Both the position numbers and the translations under genes were made by a program. A stretch of DNA of 64,000 bases, from the NCBI GenBank assembly GCA_963930645.1, contig OZ005656.1:189321079-189385078 (forward strand). The letters are read 5' to 3'. The notes beneath the pieces were generated by a model. That model saw only the letters and a list, made by a program, of their open reading frames with translations, ran no database searches and was not told the DNA's origin. Within the stretch, counting starts at the first letter, position 1. Every line of letters starts with the position of its first letter. Origin of the DNA: Salticus scenicus. Its lineage: Eukaryota; Arthropoda; Arachnida; Araneae; Salticidae. Shown one piece after another: positions 44,581 through 55,289 of this stretch.

Positions 44581-44879
44581 TATTTTCATAGTGTCCTTCC
44601 TTGCTATCCCTAAATAAATTTTTCTCAAAATGCATACTAGTGACAAAATTAAGAAAATTACTTCTAAAGTTTATTTATAACTTAATATATATATATATAT
44701 ATCTATAGGTCTATAATAAAATAAAAACAATTTAATAAAATAAATAAAAAAATATTGATATCTCTCTCAATGGTATTATTATTATTTCACAATATCGCAG
44801 TTATTTCATTATATCGCAATTCAATGGTATTATTATTATTATTATTATTTTATTTATTTATTATTGGGAGGTGAGGGGG

Positions 44880-45545
44880 TCTTTCAATACGCAAACCAGT
44901 TGAACAGGACTTATTAATGCCATTTAAATAGGGATTATTCCATAGCGAACTTGAATAACATATATCATTTCTAAAAAATTCTGAAAATATTTACGGACAC
45001 TGGAGACGGACAGACGAGCAGATAGACAGTCAGACAGATAGATACACAAATCGAAATCATATTCACACTTAAAAATTTTAGAAAGTGTTGAAAACTCTTA
45101 ATGTAAACAAAAATGCAATTCCAGAAAATTTCCAATAAAAGCCTTTAATGTAACTGAATATTTTTGTGTGGTCCTGTAAATCTAATGCCAATCAAACTAC
45201 ATTCTATAGAAAAAGCATATGCATATAAATAAAATATTTCAACTTCATTAAGATTTCTGAAAAGTAAAATGATTAAAATTAGGTTTATAGATATCTCTGT
45301 CATAGAACGCAGTGCTTTGGAATACTTTTGGTGTTGCCGTACACAAAACTGTGGTGGTATTTACTCCATTTTCTACAGAAAGCAACTTATAGTGAACTTG
45401 AATCACATATATCAGTTTCAAGAAATTCCATGAATATTTACTTGAGTTACAGCGATGACAGACAGATAGGCAGACAGACGGACGGACAGACAGACAGATG
45501 AACAAACAGACAGACAAACCGAAGTCATTAAAACTTTTCAACGTT
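44880..45545 (-). mobile_element. Family E element, minus strand
   Basis: On the minus strand it starts ACTTTCCAACAAACGTTGAA (hairpin), then ACTTCGGTTTGTCTGTCTGT with an extended GTCT/GTCC microsatellite, GGAATTTCTTGAAACTGATA, two sub-repeats and ACAGGACCACACAAAAATAT. A second microsatellite near 45000-45050 begins another partial unit. The 97-codon open frame is repeat translation. Confidence 0.65.
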
Positions 45546-45772
45546 TGTTGGAAAGTTCTAATAAACTATTTTTAATTTGCAATAACAAAACTTTATTTTA
45601 AACTTTAATACAAAATTTCATTTTTGCTTGTGAAACTTGTAAAAATAGTTTGTCTTTATGCTTAAAAATTTTCCAGAAGATCAGTGTATTGGATGGAAAA
45701 CAATGGACACAAGTTACAATTTAAATATTTGGAATTTTACTGGAATACATTTTACACAGCTACACTGACAAA

Positions 45773-46560
45773 CTAGTATGTTGTTGCCACCACATGACTT
45801 TCTTCTATATTTTCCTATACAAATTCACTCAGTAAAAATAATTTATTAAAATTATTATTTAGAAAAAGATTATCTTCCATGATAATGCAGACGATTTCCC
45901 TATTAGAGAAGTAGTATAACATTTAATATCCAAAAAAAGTCCATTTTATTCTCAAAAATAAATAAATAAATAAAAAATAAAATAAAAAATCGATAACTTT
46001 GTTTTAAATTATCACAGATCTATAGTTCAATCATTCGTTTTAAAGGTATTGACGAGACCTTTTGAAAGATGCCCATCTTAAAAATTTACTCCTCACGGGG
46101 GGTACTTCCCCCCAGGGGGGAAGCGATGCCCCCACATGGACAAAAATTTTTCCTAGTTAACTACTACTATTATCAATAATTCATATTAATTTTACAATCG
46201 CAAGTTAAAAATAACTCTCATTATGTACATTTATACGAAATTTTGTCCGATACTGCTATGTTAAAAAATTTAGAAAAAAATGCGATTACAGCGCCATCTG
46301 AGCGATTGATCCCCGTATCTAATCAGCACCAGTTTATGTCAGGGTCTAACTAAATACCAAGTTTGGTTAAATTTCGTTTATTGGTTCGTGAGATACAGCG
46401 TCCACAAAATTCGTGATACACACAGGCACACAGACAGACATTTTCTAAAAACTATCAAATCGTGTTCAGGACATCCAAAGTCGTGTAAATACATCGAAAA
46501 CCGAAGTTCGGAAATTTTCACGAATCCAATACTTTCTCAATATTACATATAGAAGAAAGT
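45773..46560 (-). mobile_element. DINE/HINE-like element, family A, full copy
   Basis: The minus strand starts ACTTTCTTCTATATGTAATA (46560), then GTATTGGATTCGTGAAAATT, core, GTCTGTCTGTGTGCCTGTGT and GCTGTATCTCACGAACCAAT, and ends GAAGAAAGTCATGTGGTGGC plus AACAACATACTAG before TT. A palindrome CTTCCCCCC-A-GGGGGGAAG lies at 46105-46123 in the GC-rich island typical of the family. It has one arm of 46441-46457 as GACAGACA. Confidence 0.75.
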
Positions 46561-46735
46561 AAAAATTCTGTGACTGACATCTAGAAACTAAACTGTGTCT
46601 CTAGTAAATATGGTTCCATGTCATCCTTATAAATTCTAGTTCCGTATGCTAGAGCGTTTTAAAAATCCCTATTAGATTTGTAGATCGTTTTCCTATATTT
46701 CCAGACACACGGATACTTCTCTTTATTTATACAGA
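46561..46735 (-). mobile_element. Helitron 5' fragment joined to H4
   Basis: The minus strand begins TCTGTATAAATAAAGAGAAG at 46735, matching the 5' ends of H2 and H4, and continues about 170 bp to the family A element. It lacks any 3' end. Its TC start follows the 3' end of H4 (46736) without a spacer base. Confidence 0.55.
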
Positions 46736-47517
46736 CTTGCAGGCTACGCCCGCTTCGCTGGTCACTATATTTAAACGAATTTTCAAAAGAATTGTATCAG
46801 TATTTATTTTTTGTATCACATTACCCAAATAAACAGAATAAGAAAATTCAGGACCAGACTAATGCACTGCATAAAGAATAGCCTTTGGTCACTTCAATCT
46901 GGGTATTTATCGACGGTAGGTGGATCTGCTATTATTTAAGAACTACGATTTTAAAGGTGACTGTATCTCAACATCTATTAAATATTTTAGTATTTGAAGC
47001 ATGTGTTTTATAACCCCCCCGCTCTTTACACTGTATTACCATATGACTCTAACCATTATAATAAATAAAATAAAAAGTAGATTTTCTTTTTAAAAAAATT
47101 AAATAAGTAAAAAACAAATAAATTTTAATTAAACTTAGTTTAAACCTTTCTACTACATACTACTATTTTTTTTTTTTTTTTCTGATAAATACTATAAATA
47201 AATAAAAAGTTTTCTCTTTCAAAGGAATTAATAATATATATATATATATATATACACAGACACTATATTATTTCATTATTTAAAACATGAAAATCTGACA
47301 TTGACAGATTTTAATTTAGTGCCAGAGGCCTACAGCTAAACTTGTTAATATCGACAAATTCTTCTTTAGTTAATTCGTGACGATCTAAATTCCATGATAA
47401 AGTTTTCATTAAATCAAACCAATGTGTTTCAGCTGCAGATACTGTAACAAATAACGTTGGAAGTACAAACTGTCTTATAGCCGCAAAACAACCTTTTTTG
47501 CTCTTTTTCCCAATGAG

Positions 47518-47757
47518 GGGGAGGTGTGCCTTTGGGGGGGACTCATGTCAAAGGTGTGCCTTGGGGGGGACTCATGTCAAAGTTGTACCTTGGGGGGGGG
47601 GACTCATGTCAAAGTTGGGCCTTGGGGGGACTCATGACAAAGTTGTGCCTTGGGGGGGACTCATGTCAAAGTTGTACCTTGGGGGGGACTCATGTCGAAG
47701 TTGTGCCTGGGGGGGACTCATGTCGAAGTTGTGCCTTGGGGGGACTTCATTCAATAA
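47518..47757 (+). repeat. G-rich 31-bp minisatellite
   Basis: About eight units of 28-33 bp (GTGCCTTGGGGGGGACTCAT plus GTCAAAGTT) vary mainly in the number of G residues. The overlapping open frames of 86 and 98 codons are translations of this array in two frames, not genes. Confidence 0.9.
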
Positions 47758-48006
47758 ATCCCCATTCAATAAACCGACTGAAATAGGCCCTTAGCACTAT
47801 TAAGAGTGTATTATAAAAATTCGACAACGCTGTACCGACTGAAATAGGGGTACCTTGGGGGGGACTCATGTCAAAGTTGGGCCTTGGGGGGACTTCATTC
47901 AATAAATCCCCATTCAATAAACCGACTGAAATAGGCCTCTAGCACTAATTAAGAGTGTATTATAAAAATTCGACAACTGTACCGACTGAAATAGGCCTCT
48001 ATCACT
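47745..48006 (+). repeat. Tandem duplication beside the minisatellite
   Basis: The block GGGGGGACTTCATTCAATAA...CCGACTGAAATAGGCC...GTGTATTATAAAAATTCGAC occurs at about 47740-47850 and again at about 47887-48000, with two minisatellite units between. The copies are nearly identical. Confidence 0.85.
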
Positions 48007-48537
48007 AAAAAAAAAAAATAAATAAATAAAAAAAAAATCCCGAAAAATAAAAAATTGTTATGCTATAAAAAATACACATAAACATAACTGTTATAAATAA
48101 GTTTTTAAATTTAAATTTTAATACACTTAATTTTTTGTACTGTATTACCATTTGATTTTCAATAAATATAATAAATAATAATAATAAAAAAAAATTCGCT
48201 TTCAAATGGATTAATTAATTTAATAAAAAATAAATAGCGTAATAACTGTTGCTAAGATACGAAGACGATTGAAATGAAAGTATAAATTTTAGAATAATGA
48301 AACAAAGAAGCCGGCGTTTAAAATTGAAATAAATAAATAAATAAAAATAAAATTTAAGCAATTAAAAAATTCAAATTTGAAAAAATCTCGATGAGGTGCA
48401 CACCTGCAGGTTCCCAGGTACTCATCTGCCAAGTTTTGTATCTCTGCGATCAGTAGTGGGAGCACCAAAACGCAGTCAGACACACAGACAGACACAACAC
48501 AAACACAGATACAGATACTTTTCTTTATTTATATCGA

Positions 48538-49321
48538 AGTACTGAAATTTATACAAATGAAAACAATACTTTAAAACGGAAATTCGCAAAAGAAAAAAAA
48601 AATCTTTTATTAAAATTATTTGTATTAATGAAATTTGGAAAATATTTTGTAGATAACATATAAATACCTCATCTCATAAAATTAACCTTAAAATCAAGCG
48701 TTATTAGCAATCAAAGAGCAAAAGGTTTTTTTACCTGTAACAGGAGATACAAACGGCATAGCGTTTTGTTTGGAGTTAATTTCTTTCATACTTAATAATA
48801 TTGTATTTGTGCCTGACGTGTTCATTCTAAGTACAGTTTCGCAAGAAAAAAGAACTTCTCTTTTGTGATTTCGGTAAAAATGCTAGTGAGCGATACTTTT
48901 TCGTAAAGTTGCAGTTCATGCCATCTACTGGGAATCATGCACATTAATAAATATATATTTTCTCAGCTGTTTGAGGTTAAAATGTAAAGAAATGCATTAT
49001 ATATATATTATTTCAATGTGTACTGCAATACAATTTATTCTTTCTTTCTTTTCTTTTCTTTTTTTTTTTTACTCTTGTACTAAAATGTTTCGGCAATTCT
49101 GAATTGTTGGAATCGCAACGATTTCGACATACTTTAATAAGAAAATGTATGTAGCGTTAAAATGTTAATAAATGCAATTGTTAAAAATAATTTAACAGCA
49201 ATTTAGTCAGGAAAATATATCCGATATGCATATATTTTCTTTAAAAAAATTATTTTACGTAATTTATTTGTTGTTGTTGGAATAAATTATTTTTCTGGAC
49301 ACTTATATTACGTTATTATTG

Positions 49322-49353
<32 letters not shown>

Positions 49354-49530
49354 ATTATTTTCCACTGTTGCTAGTAATTGTATGAGGAATTCAACAAATA
49401 ATTAAAATGAAGCCTCTTGAAACTTCTTTTTTAAATCATTTATAATATTCATTAATATATTTTGTCTTTAAATTACTAAAAATATGTTTATACTTTAAAA
49501 AACTCGATTTATACGCGAATATAATATAAT
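48538..49530. other. AT-rich segment, nothing recognised
   Basis: It contains a pyrimidine run at 49040-49070 and a T run of 29 (49321-49349). No gene or repeat family recognised. Confidence 0.35.
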
Positions 49531-49534
49531 ATTT

Positions 49535-49700
49535 AAAGAAATCTAGTATGTTGTGGCAATCATTAAAATTTCCTCTATAGTTTCCTATACAAATTCCCGC
49601 AGTCAAACTATTTATTAAAATTATTTTCCATGATGAATGCAGACGATTTTCAGCTCAGAGAAGTATAGCACAGTAAGACGAAAGAAAGTTAATTTTAGAC
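49535..49700 (-). mobile_element. Family A element, 3' fragment
   Basis: CTAGTATGTTGTGGCAATCA, TTTCCTATACAAATTCCCGC, ATTTTCCATGATGAATGCAG and AAAGAAAGTTAATTTTAGAC match the end of family A in inverse. Only this terminal part remains. Confidence 0.6.
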
Positions 49701-50639
49701 TGCATGCGGCACACCATGTTATTTTATATTCCGCGAGGAAATTAAAGATATTTACAATTTGACAAATTTCATTAAAGCATAAAAAATTAATAATAATGTC
49801 TGACTTTTCTAACTGAAAACGCCTTTCAACGGTTATGTTAGTTAAAGAAACAAATATCACACTGTTGGTTGCAATGAAATATAGATACATTATTCATTCT
49901 TTTTATTATAGTTGTTACTGTATAGTCATCATTTTTGGCGATTTTATTGTTAATTTATGAATAAAAATAAAAATAATATTAACGTGTTCTTTTCTAAATA
50001 TTTTGCCCTCACATCAAAAAGTGTGTATACATACACGATTCATACACACACAAACAGACATATACTATACACACATACATAAAGTATGGCCGGTCTGAAT
50101 AAAATAGATGCTATGTGGCCGGCACCAAGATCTTTGAGATATCTAAGGAATTTATATATATATAAATTTAATTAAATAATTAAGAAATTTCCAAACAAAG
50201 GCACACTCAAAATAACAGATTATGCAGAATTTTGCAAATAGAAATATAATAAAATCATTCCATAAAAATTTTATTTTTTAGGTAACATTGGTGATTGTAG
50301 AGTTTAAAAGTATGTTTGTCTTTTGTTTTTCATTTTACTGATTTAGTTTAAATTTATTTACACGTCTTTTGGGTGTTGTTGGGCTTAGCATACTGCAAAC
50401 TGAATACAGTATGACAGAAACAATACCTAATTCAACATCCAATCTAAGCCTTTGAAAATGTATTGATATTGTATGCATTCATTAAAAGGATGCTTAATTG
50501 TTTCACAAATCTTTATTCATGTTGTTTCTAGTTCTTCATGGGATACTTGGTTTCATCTTTTGCAATGTTTGAAAAGGTTATATATATATATATTGGTTAA
50601 AAATAATAAAATAATAATAATAATAACTTTTTTTTTTTT
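49701..50639. other. AT-rich segment, nothing recognised
   Basis: Simple repeats near 50030-50090 (CA-rich) and 50580-50640. No coding domain or RNA signature. Confidence 0.35.
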
Positions 50640-51224
50640 TCCTAAATTAACGCAGATTTATAGTTTAACCATTCATTCTTATAGGCAAGTTCTTTTGAAA
50701 AATACTCATACTGGAAACTTACACCACCGCAATGAATCCCCCCCCCCTCCACCTCCAGGGGTGACAGAGATGCTCTACAAGTACAAAAATTTTCCTCGTT
50801 TACGATTACTATTCTTTTTAATTTCACAATGATCCATTGAAAATAATTCTCATTTCGCACATTTATATGGACGATTTTGTGCTACGCTACCTATAATAAT
50901 AAAGTAATAATAATGATAATAATAATAAAGGATTGTTTGTTGAGAGATTTTCACCAAAAGCTGATAGTGATACACACTATATTATGTCACTGTGCGACTA
51001 CACGACATATAAATTTGTATGGATTTCTGTGTATTTGCTTCTCTGTTTTTGCGCTAGAACTGCTACAAGAGGTTTGTCACACACACATACAGACAGACAT
51101 TTTCTAAAAATGGTTAAATCACGTTCTAAAGCTCTCGAAATGCGTAAAGTCATAAAAAACTAGTCGGAAATTTTTACGATTCCGATACTTTTTTACTTTC
51201 TTCTATATGTAATATAGAGAAAGT
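50640..51224 (-). mobile_element. Family A element, minus strand, head-to-head with the next copy
   Basis: It holds, in inverse, GAATGGTTAAAC, the GC island (50738-50762), the GTCTGTCTGTATGTGTGTGT tract (near 51078-51098) and GTTCTAAAGC for the core. It ends at the shared hairpin ACTTTCTTCTATATGTAATA at 51194. The 3' terminus is missing. Confidence 0.65.
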
Positions 51225-51697
51225 ATTGGATTCGTGAAAATTTTCGATCTCCAGTTTTCGATGAATTTACACGTTTTGGGATATCTTGAACACAATTTGA
51301 TAGTTTTTAGAAAATGTGTGTCTGTGTGTGTGTATATCACAAATTTTGTGGACGCTGTATCTCACGAACCAATGAACGAAATTTAACCAAACTTGGTATT
51401 TAGTTGGACCCTGACATAAATGGTGCTGATTAGATTTGGGGATCAATCGCTCAACAAGTGGCGCTGTAATAGCATTTTTTCTAAATTTTTAACATGGCAG
51501 TATAGGACAAAATTTCGTATAAATGTACATAATGAGAGTTATTTTCCACTTGTGATTGTAAAATTAATATGAATTATTGATAATAATTGTTCTTAGTTAA
51601 CTAGGAAAAAAATTTGTGCATGTGGGGGCATCGACTTCCCCTCAGGATTTTTTTTTTTTTTTTTTATTTTTTTTTTTTTTAATTTTGAGAATAAAAT

Positions 51698-51734
<37 letters not shown>

Positions 51735-51899
51735 TATATATATATATTTAGTGTTATACTACTTCTCTAATATGGAAATCGTCTGTATTATCATGAAAAA
51801 TAATTTTTTTTTAATAATAATTTTAATAAATTATTTTTACTGAGGGAATTTGTATAGGAAAATATAGAAGAAAGTCATGTGGTGGCCACAACATACTAG
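51194..51899 (+). mobile_element. DINE/HINE-like element, family A, full copy
   Basis: It has the 5' hairpin ACTTTCTTCTATAT...ATATAGAGAAAGT, GTATTGGATTCGTGAAAATT and core GAATTTACACGTTTTGGGAT. These are followed by a TGTGTCTGTGTGTGTG tract, GACGCTGTATCTCACGAACC, GTGGCGCTGTAATAGC, T runs (51649-51680, 51703-51730) and the end GAAGAAAGTCATGTGGTGGC plus CACAACATACTAG before TT. The stem-loop TGTGG-TGG-CCACA lies seven bases before CTAG. Confidence 0.8.
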
Positions 51900-52735
51900 T
51901 TTATATTAATTATATAAGATAGTAAAATAATGGCTGATTACAAATCAATGTAGCTTGCAAACAAATCAATGTAGAGAGCAGTTTTTTTTCTTTGGTTAAT
52001 CCGATTTTTTAAAGTCCGAACACTTTAGTTTCGTGTTATTTAGTTATTTAATATAAAGATCAAGTAGTAAAGCTATTTTTTGACAGGTTTTTAAAAAAGC
52101 TATATATTTAGTATTTTCCAATAGAAATGCCGTCGATATTAAAGAGATAATTTTATTTTGTTAAAATATGATTCGTTTTTACTTTAACATCTAAATGATA
52201 ATCGACTTAAATTTTTGTGCGCTCATATATATATATATATATAAAGAACTAGTATTTAGAAAATAATAATAATAAAAATATGCAATGTGGATTTATAAGA
52301 AATTTAACAGCATATAACATTTGGAGACGATAGTAAGTGTTTTACAGAAAAAATGCAACATATTTTTATTTTATTTTATTTATTAATTTATTTATTTTAT
52401 GTGTTTCAGTAAAATATTTGCATGCAATGTAAAAATCTATTTTTAAACATAGAATAGAATTCTGTGCAGTAAAATGTTCAATTTTTGTGGCGGTTTGAAC
52501 CCTTTTTTAGGAGTAATATATGCTAAACCTTCCGGTTTTTGATGTGTCCCTGTAAAAAACTACGTAGGTATGACTAATTATATTACGAAAGGATTATTTT
52601 GAAACTTAATAACGCATCTAAATTTATGACAATTAGTTATTTTTCATTTTCTCTTACTTCTCTGCAAAGATAAAGTAAAAACTAGATTTTTTTTTTTTTT
52701 TGTCTCAAATTTTCGAAATCGAATTTTTATTATAG
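51900..52735. other. AT-rich segment
   Basis: Simple repeats at 52227-52240 and 52360-52400. TGATGTGTCCCTGTAAAAAA near 52540 resembles the phrase shared by families B, E and F, so diverged DINE-like sequence may be present. Confidence 0.35.
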
Positions 52736-53760
52736 TTACCCGTTTCAAGGTTCCCTGAATCCGAAGAGCATATATATATATATATATATATATGTATATG
52801 TATATATTTTATTTATTTATTTATTTTTTTATCTTCTCTTATCCATATATATATGGTAGAGGAAGTATTGTTTTTGGGTGAAATTTTTGAAATTGAGTTT
52901 TTGTTATATTTACACTTTTGAGGTCCCCTGAACCCAAAAAGTAATGTTTTTAAAGGTTGGTCTGTGTGTCTGCATGCTATCAGCATATCTCAAAAACAAA
53001 TAATAGAAGAAAGTCCAAACTTGGTATTCTAAATGTGCATCGTATAGAGATGCTACCGTAAACTTTTCGTTGAGATCAAGCAAATAGTTCGTGTACAGGG
53101 ACATCCAACAGAATTCAAATACATAATGTCTATTGGGAAATTTCAGGTTAAGTACAGTGTAACATCTATGGGATGACTTAAACGAAACGGAATGATCAAA
53201 ATATATTATATTCATAAAAGCATGTTTTGCGTAGATTGTGGTTTGGAAATCATTCATCACTCGTTTAGAGGGCTGCCCAAAGTATTTGGATGTATTGGAA
53301 ATTGCAGGAATCGTAATTCCTTTTGTGTTAGATTTCTTTTATAAAATAAGACTAATTTTAAATACACACTATTTTTTATAGTGCATATTGATTACAGACA
53401 ACATACAGGGCTACCCAGACTTAAGCAAAACGTTCTTTTCTATTGAATGTAATTGATGGAAGTGGTTTGTACATTTTGCTATGTCGACGAATGCTGCAAA
53501 ATTAATTTTTAATTTTTTAAACTCATAATGTAAACAAAGTATTTTTCAAAATTTTATTTTCAACTTTTTTTTTTTTTTGGTATAATATCACGTTTTGGGG
53601 TGCCCTGATTACGAATGTCCAATTGTTAGTGGTTGATCTGTATGCATATCTGCTATCAACATGTCTTAAAAACAAATATTTACAGGAAGTTCAACTTTGG
53701 CATTTTGAGCTTCGTATTAGATTGTCACTTAAAAATTTGAGCCACTTAAAAATTCAAGTT
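52736..53760 (+). mobile_element. DINE/HINE-like family G, three successive partial units
   Basis: Three cores occur in the same orientation: CCCGTTTCAAGGTTCCCTGA (52743), TTTACACTTTTGAGGTCCCC (52908) and ATCACGTTTTGGGGTGCCCT (53588). The middle one is the most complete: GAGGAAGTATTG start, GGTCTGTGTGTCTGCATGCT, ATATCTCAAAAACAAATAAT, TCGTGTACAGGGACATCCAA. The minus-strand 116-codon frame across it has no domain and is repeat translation. Confidence 0.6.
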
Positions 53761-53834
53761 TGAAGGCAAATTAATAAGAACGTGGATTTTTTAAAAAAAT
53801 AATTTAAATAATTAAATATCCGTATGTATTGTAA

Positions 53835-53860
53835 TTGAAGGGGGCGGTAGCCCCCTCACA
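53835..53860. repeat. GC-rich hairpin
   Basis: GGGGGCGGTAGCCCCC flanked by AAG and CTC; similar in form to 17474-17496. Possible terminus of repeat family J. Confidence 0.4.
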
Positions 53861-54159
53861 CTGAATTACAAAGGAATTACATACTGAATTTCAATATGTC
53901 AAATAAAAGTATTCCTAAACCAATTTTAGATTATTGTAAAAATATACATTGAACTTTAATATCTTACGTTATTGATCTTAAGACTTACAAGGAGAGGTCA
54001 CGACATAGAAAATTCAAATCGGGACGAAATTGCGCAGGATTGTAGTATACTGTGAGAGTAACAACATACAGCAGTAGGACTCACTATCAACAAAATTTCG
54101 AGAAAAAAGCATTTAAAGTTTCAGTAATCTTTAAATACAAGTTATTTCATAAGCGGGCA

Positions 54160-54236
54160 AGCAACCCAGTGGTGTGATCTTAATGCGCGAGTCTACTAGC
54201 CAGACGACTTGGGTTCGAGGCTACCTCGAGACAACT
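54160..54236 (+). repeat. tRNA-like sequence, left arm
   Basis: CAGTGGTGTGATCTTAATGC resembles a tRNA A box and TTGGGTTCGAGGCTACC contains a B-box-like GGTTCGAGGCT. GTCTACTAGCCAGAC between them folds as an anticodon-like arm. It is followed by a T-run terminator of 13 T after CAACT. The A-box side resembles GGTGTAATGG in tRNA-Gln/Glu. The T stem is not intact, so it is a tRNA-derived promoter and not a working tRNA. Confidence 0.5.
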
Positions 54237-54302
54237 TTTTTTTTTTTCTTCTTCTTCTTTAACTTTTTATGTAATCTAAACTTTTTATTTATTTTTACTT
54301 TA

Positions 54303-55143
54303 TTTTACAATTCAATTCAAAATTTGAAAATTTTAATAAATTATTTAATTTTCTTGAGCATAAAATAACTTTTTCTATTTTTAATATTTGTAACTTAAAA
54401 ATACAATCAATTTCTATAACTTAAAAAATAAAGTTTAGTTTTACAAAACCCTAAATAAGAAACATAAAGAAAAGCAGACAAATATTTAAATAATTAAAAA
54501 ATAAGCAAGCTGTAAACAAAGTGTAAAATAGTTAGCAGGTGTTACTTAAATCTTGGTTTGAGCTTCCTGATTTTGTTTGAATGTGTATAAATTACGTAAA
54601 CGCTTCTAGCTTGTTAATAATAAAGGTGGAGTTTTATTTTGTGCAAGGAAGGATAAAAAAAAAAGGAAGTCGTTATCTAAAAAGAAACTATGTTCATTAA
54701 CATTTAAAACTACATTTAAAGATAACATTTCTTTACCTGTAATAATTTAATAGCATCGTAATCCTATACTATAATTTTTCAAGAAATTGTATTGATTGGA
54801 GAAGTAATTATTTAATTTGGATAGTAATTATATATGCAATTAAAATGATCATTTATCTGTATTATTATTATTTTTTTAATTTAAAAAGCAAAATGTACTA
54901 TTGTTTCAAGCATACCTAAAATAAAATAAAATATATTTCGATAAATAATCAAAAACAGTTTCTTTAGTTTTACCTTATTTTACAGTTAAAATAAAACTAA
55001 AATTTATTTTGTAAGTTATAGAAATTTATTGTATTTTTAAGTTATAAATATTAAAAATAGAAAAATTTATTTATTTTATATTCAAAAAAATTAAATAATA
55101 TTTTATTAAAATTTTCATATTTTGAATTGAATTATAAAACAAG
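54303..55143. mobile_element. Foldback nested in the left arm
   Basis: TACAATTCAATTCAAAATTT...TAAGTTTAGTTTTAC (54303-54443) and the inverse segment ending TTTTGAATTGAATTATAAAA (to about 55143) form arms of about 150 bp. They share TTTTAATATTTRTAACTTAA and ATACAATMAATTTCTATAAC. It interrupts the arm of the 4-kb foldback between TTACTTTATT and AGGTTGATTTC. The interior (54444-54960) is AT-rich with no gene. Confidence 0.65.
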
Positions 55144-55289
55144 TCCTTCCGGCTTATTCGGAAGGGTAGGTTGATTTCTTTTTCCTTATCAAGCACGGCT
55201 ACAAATTATTAACGAATTAGTAAAAATATTGATGTAGGCTATCTACATAAGGAGTTTTAAGCAAATCGGTTCATAAATAACTTTTTATG

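Larger units (their letters stand above)
42540..44770 (+). repeat. Local tandem repeat (~180 bp unit), split by a Tc1-like element
   Basis: Units begin near 42570, 42800 and 42930, with a further partial unit near 44700. They share AATAATTTAATAAAATAAAT, a TATTGAT(C/A)TNTCT segment, 'GT(A/G)TCCCTAAA' and AAGAAAATTRCTTCTAAGTT. The third unit is interrupted at TA by 42990-44580: 'TATTGATATATCTCAAG' before and 'TTTTCATAGTGTCC' after rejoin to match the other units. Confidence 0.6.
46736..48537 (-). mobile_element. Non-autonomous Helitron (H4) with minisatellite
   Basis: The minus strand starts TCGATATAAATAAAGAAAAG at 48537 and ends CCAGCGAAGCGGGCGTAGCC plus TGCAAG at 46736; the usual CTAG is mutated to CAAG. 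It is collinear with H2 over most of its length, apart from a region at about 47270-48005 that H2 lacks. It shows the empty hAT-MITE site near 48391-48408. There is no Rep/helicase gene. Confidence 0.7.

Noticed and set aside
45248..45541. 97-codon open frame on the minus strand, similar to frames at 4344, 5132, 5771, 6414 and 41091
   Set aside because: The similarity between these frames comes from family E repeat DNA including the GTCT microsatellite; there is no domain, consistent start or codon-level conservation beyond the DNA repeat.
47518..47757. Regularly spaced short repeats resembling a CRISPR array
   Set aside because: The units are contiguous with no unique spacers, and the sequence is eukaryotic.
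47498..47794. 98-codon Gly/Cys-rich open frame
   Set aside because: It is a translation of a 31-bp minisatellite, open in two frames at once.
50473..50832. 119-codon open frame
   Set aside because: It spans TA and AAT simple repeats and then the GC island of a family A element; no domain seen.
52910..53260. 116-codon open frame on the minus strand
   Set aside because: It lies across family G repeat sequence and carries no known domain.
54160..54236. Functional tRNA gene
   Set aside because: A and B boxes are present but the T and acceptor stems do not pair; the mirrored copy at 57722-57800 shows it is part of a foldback arm.
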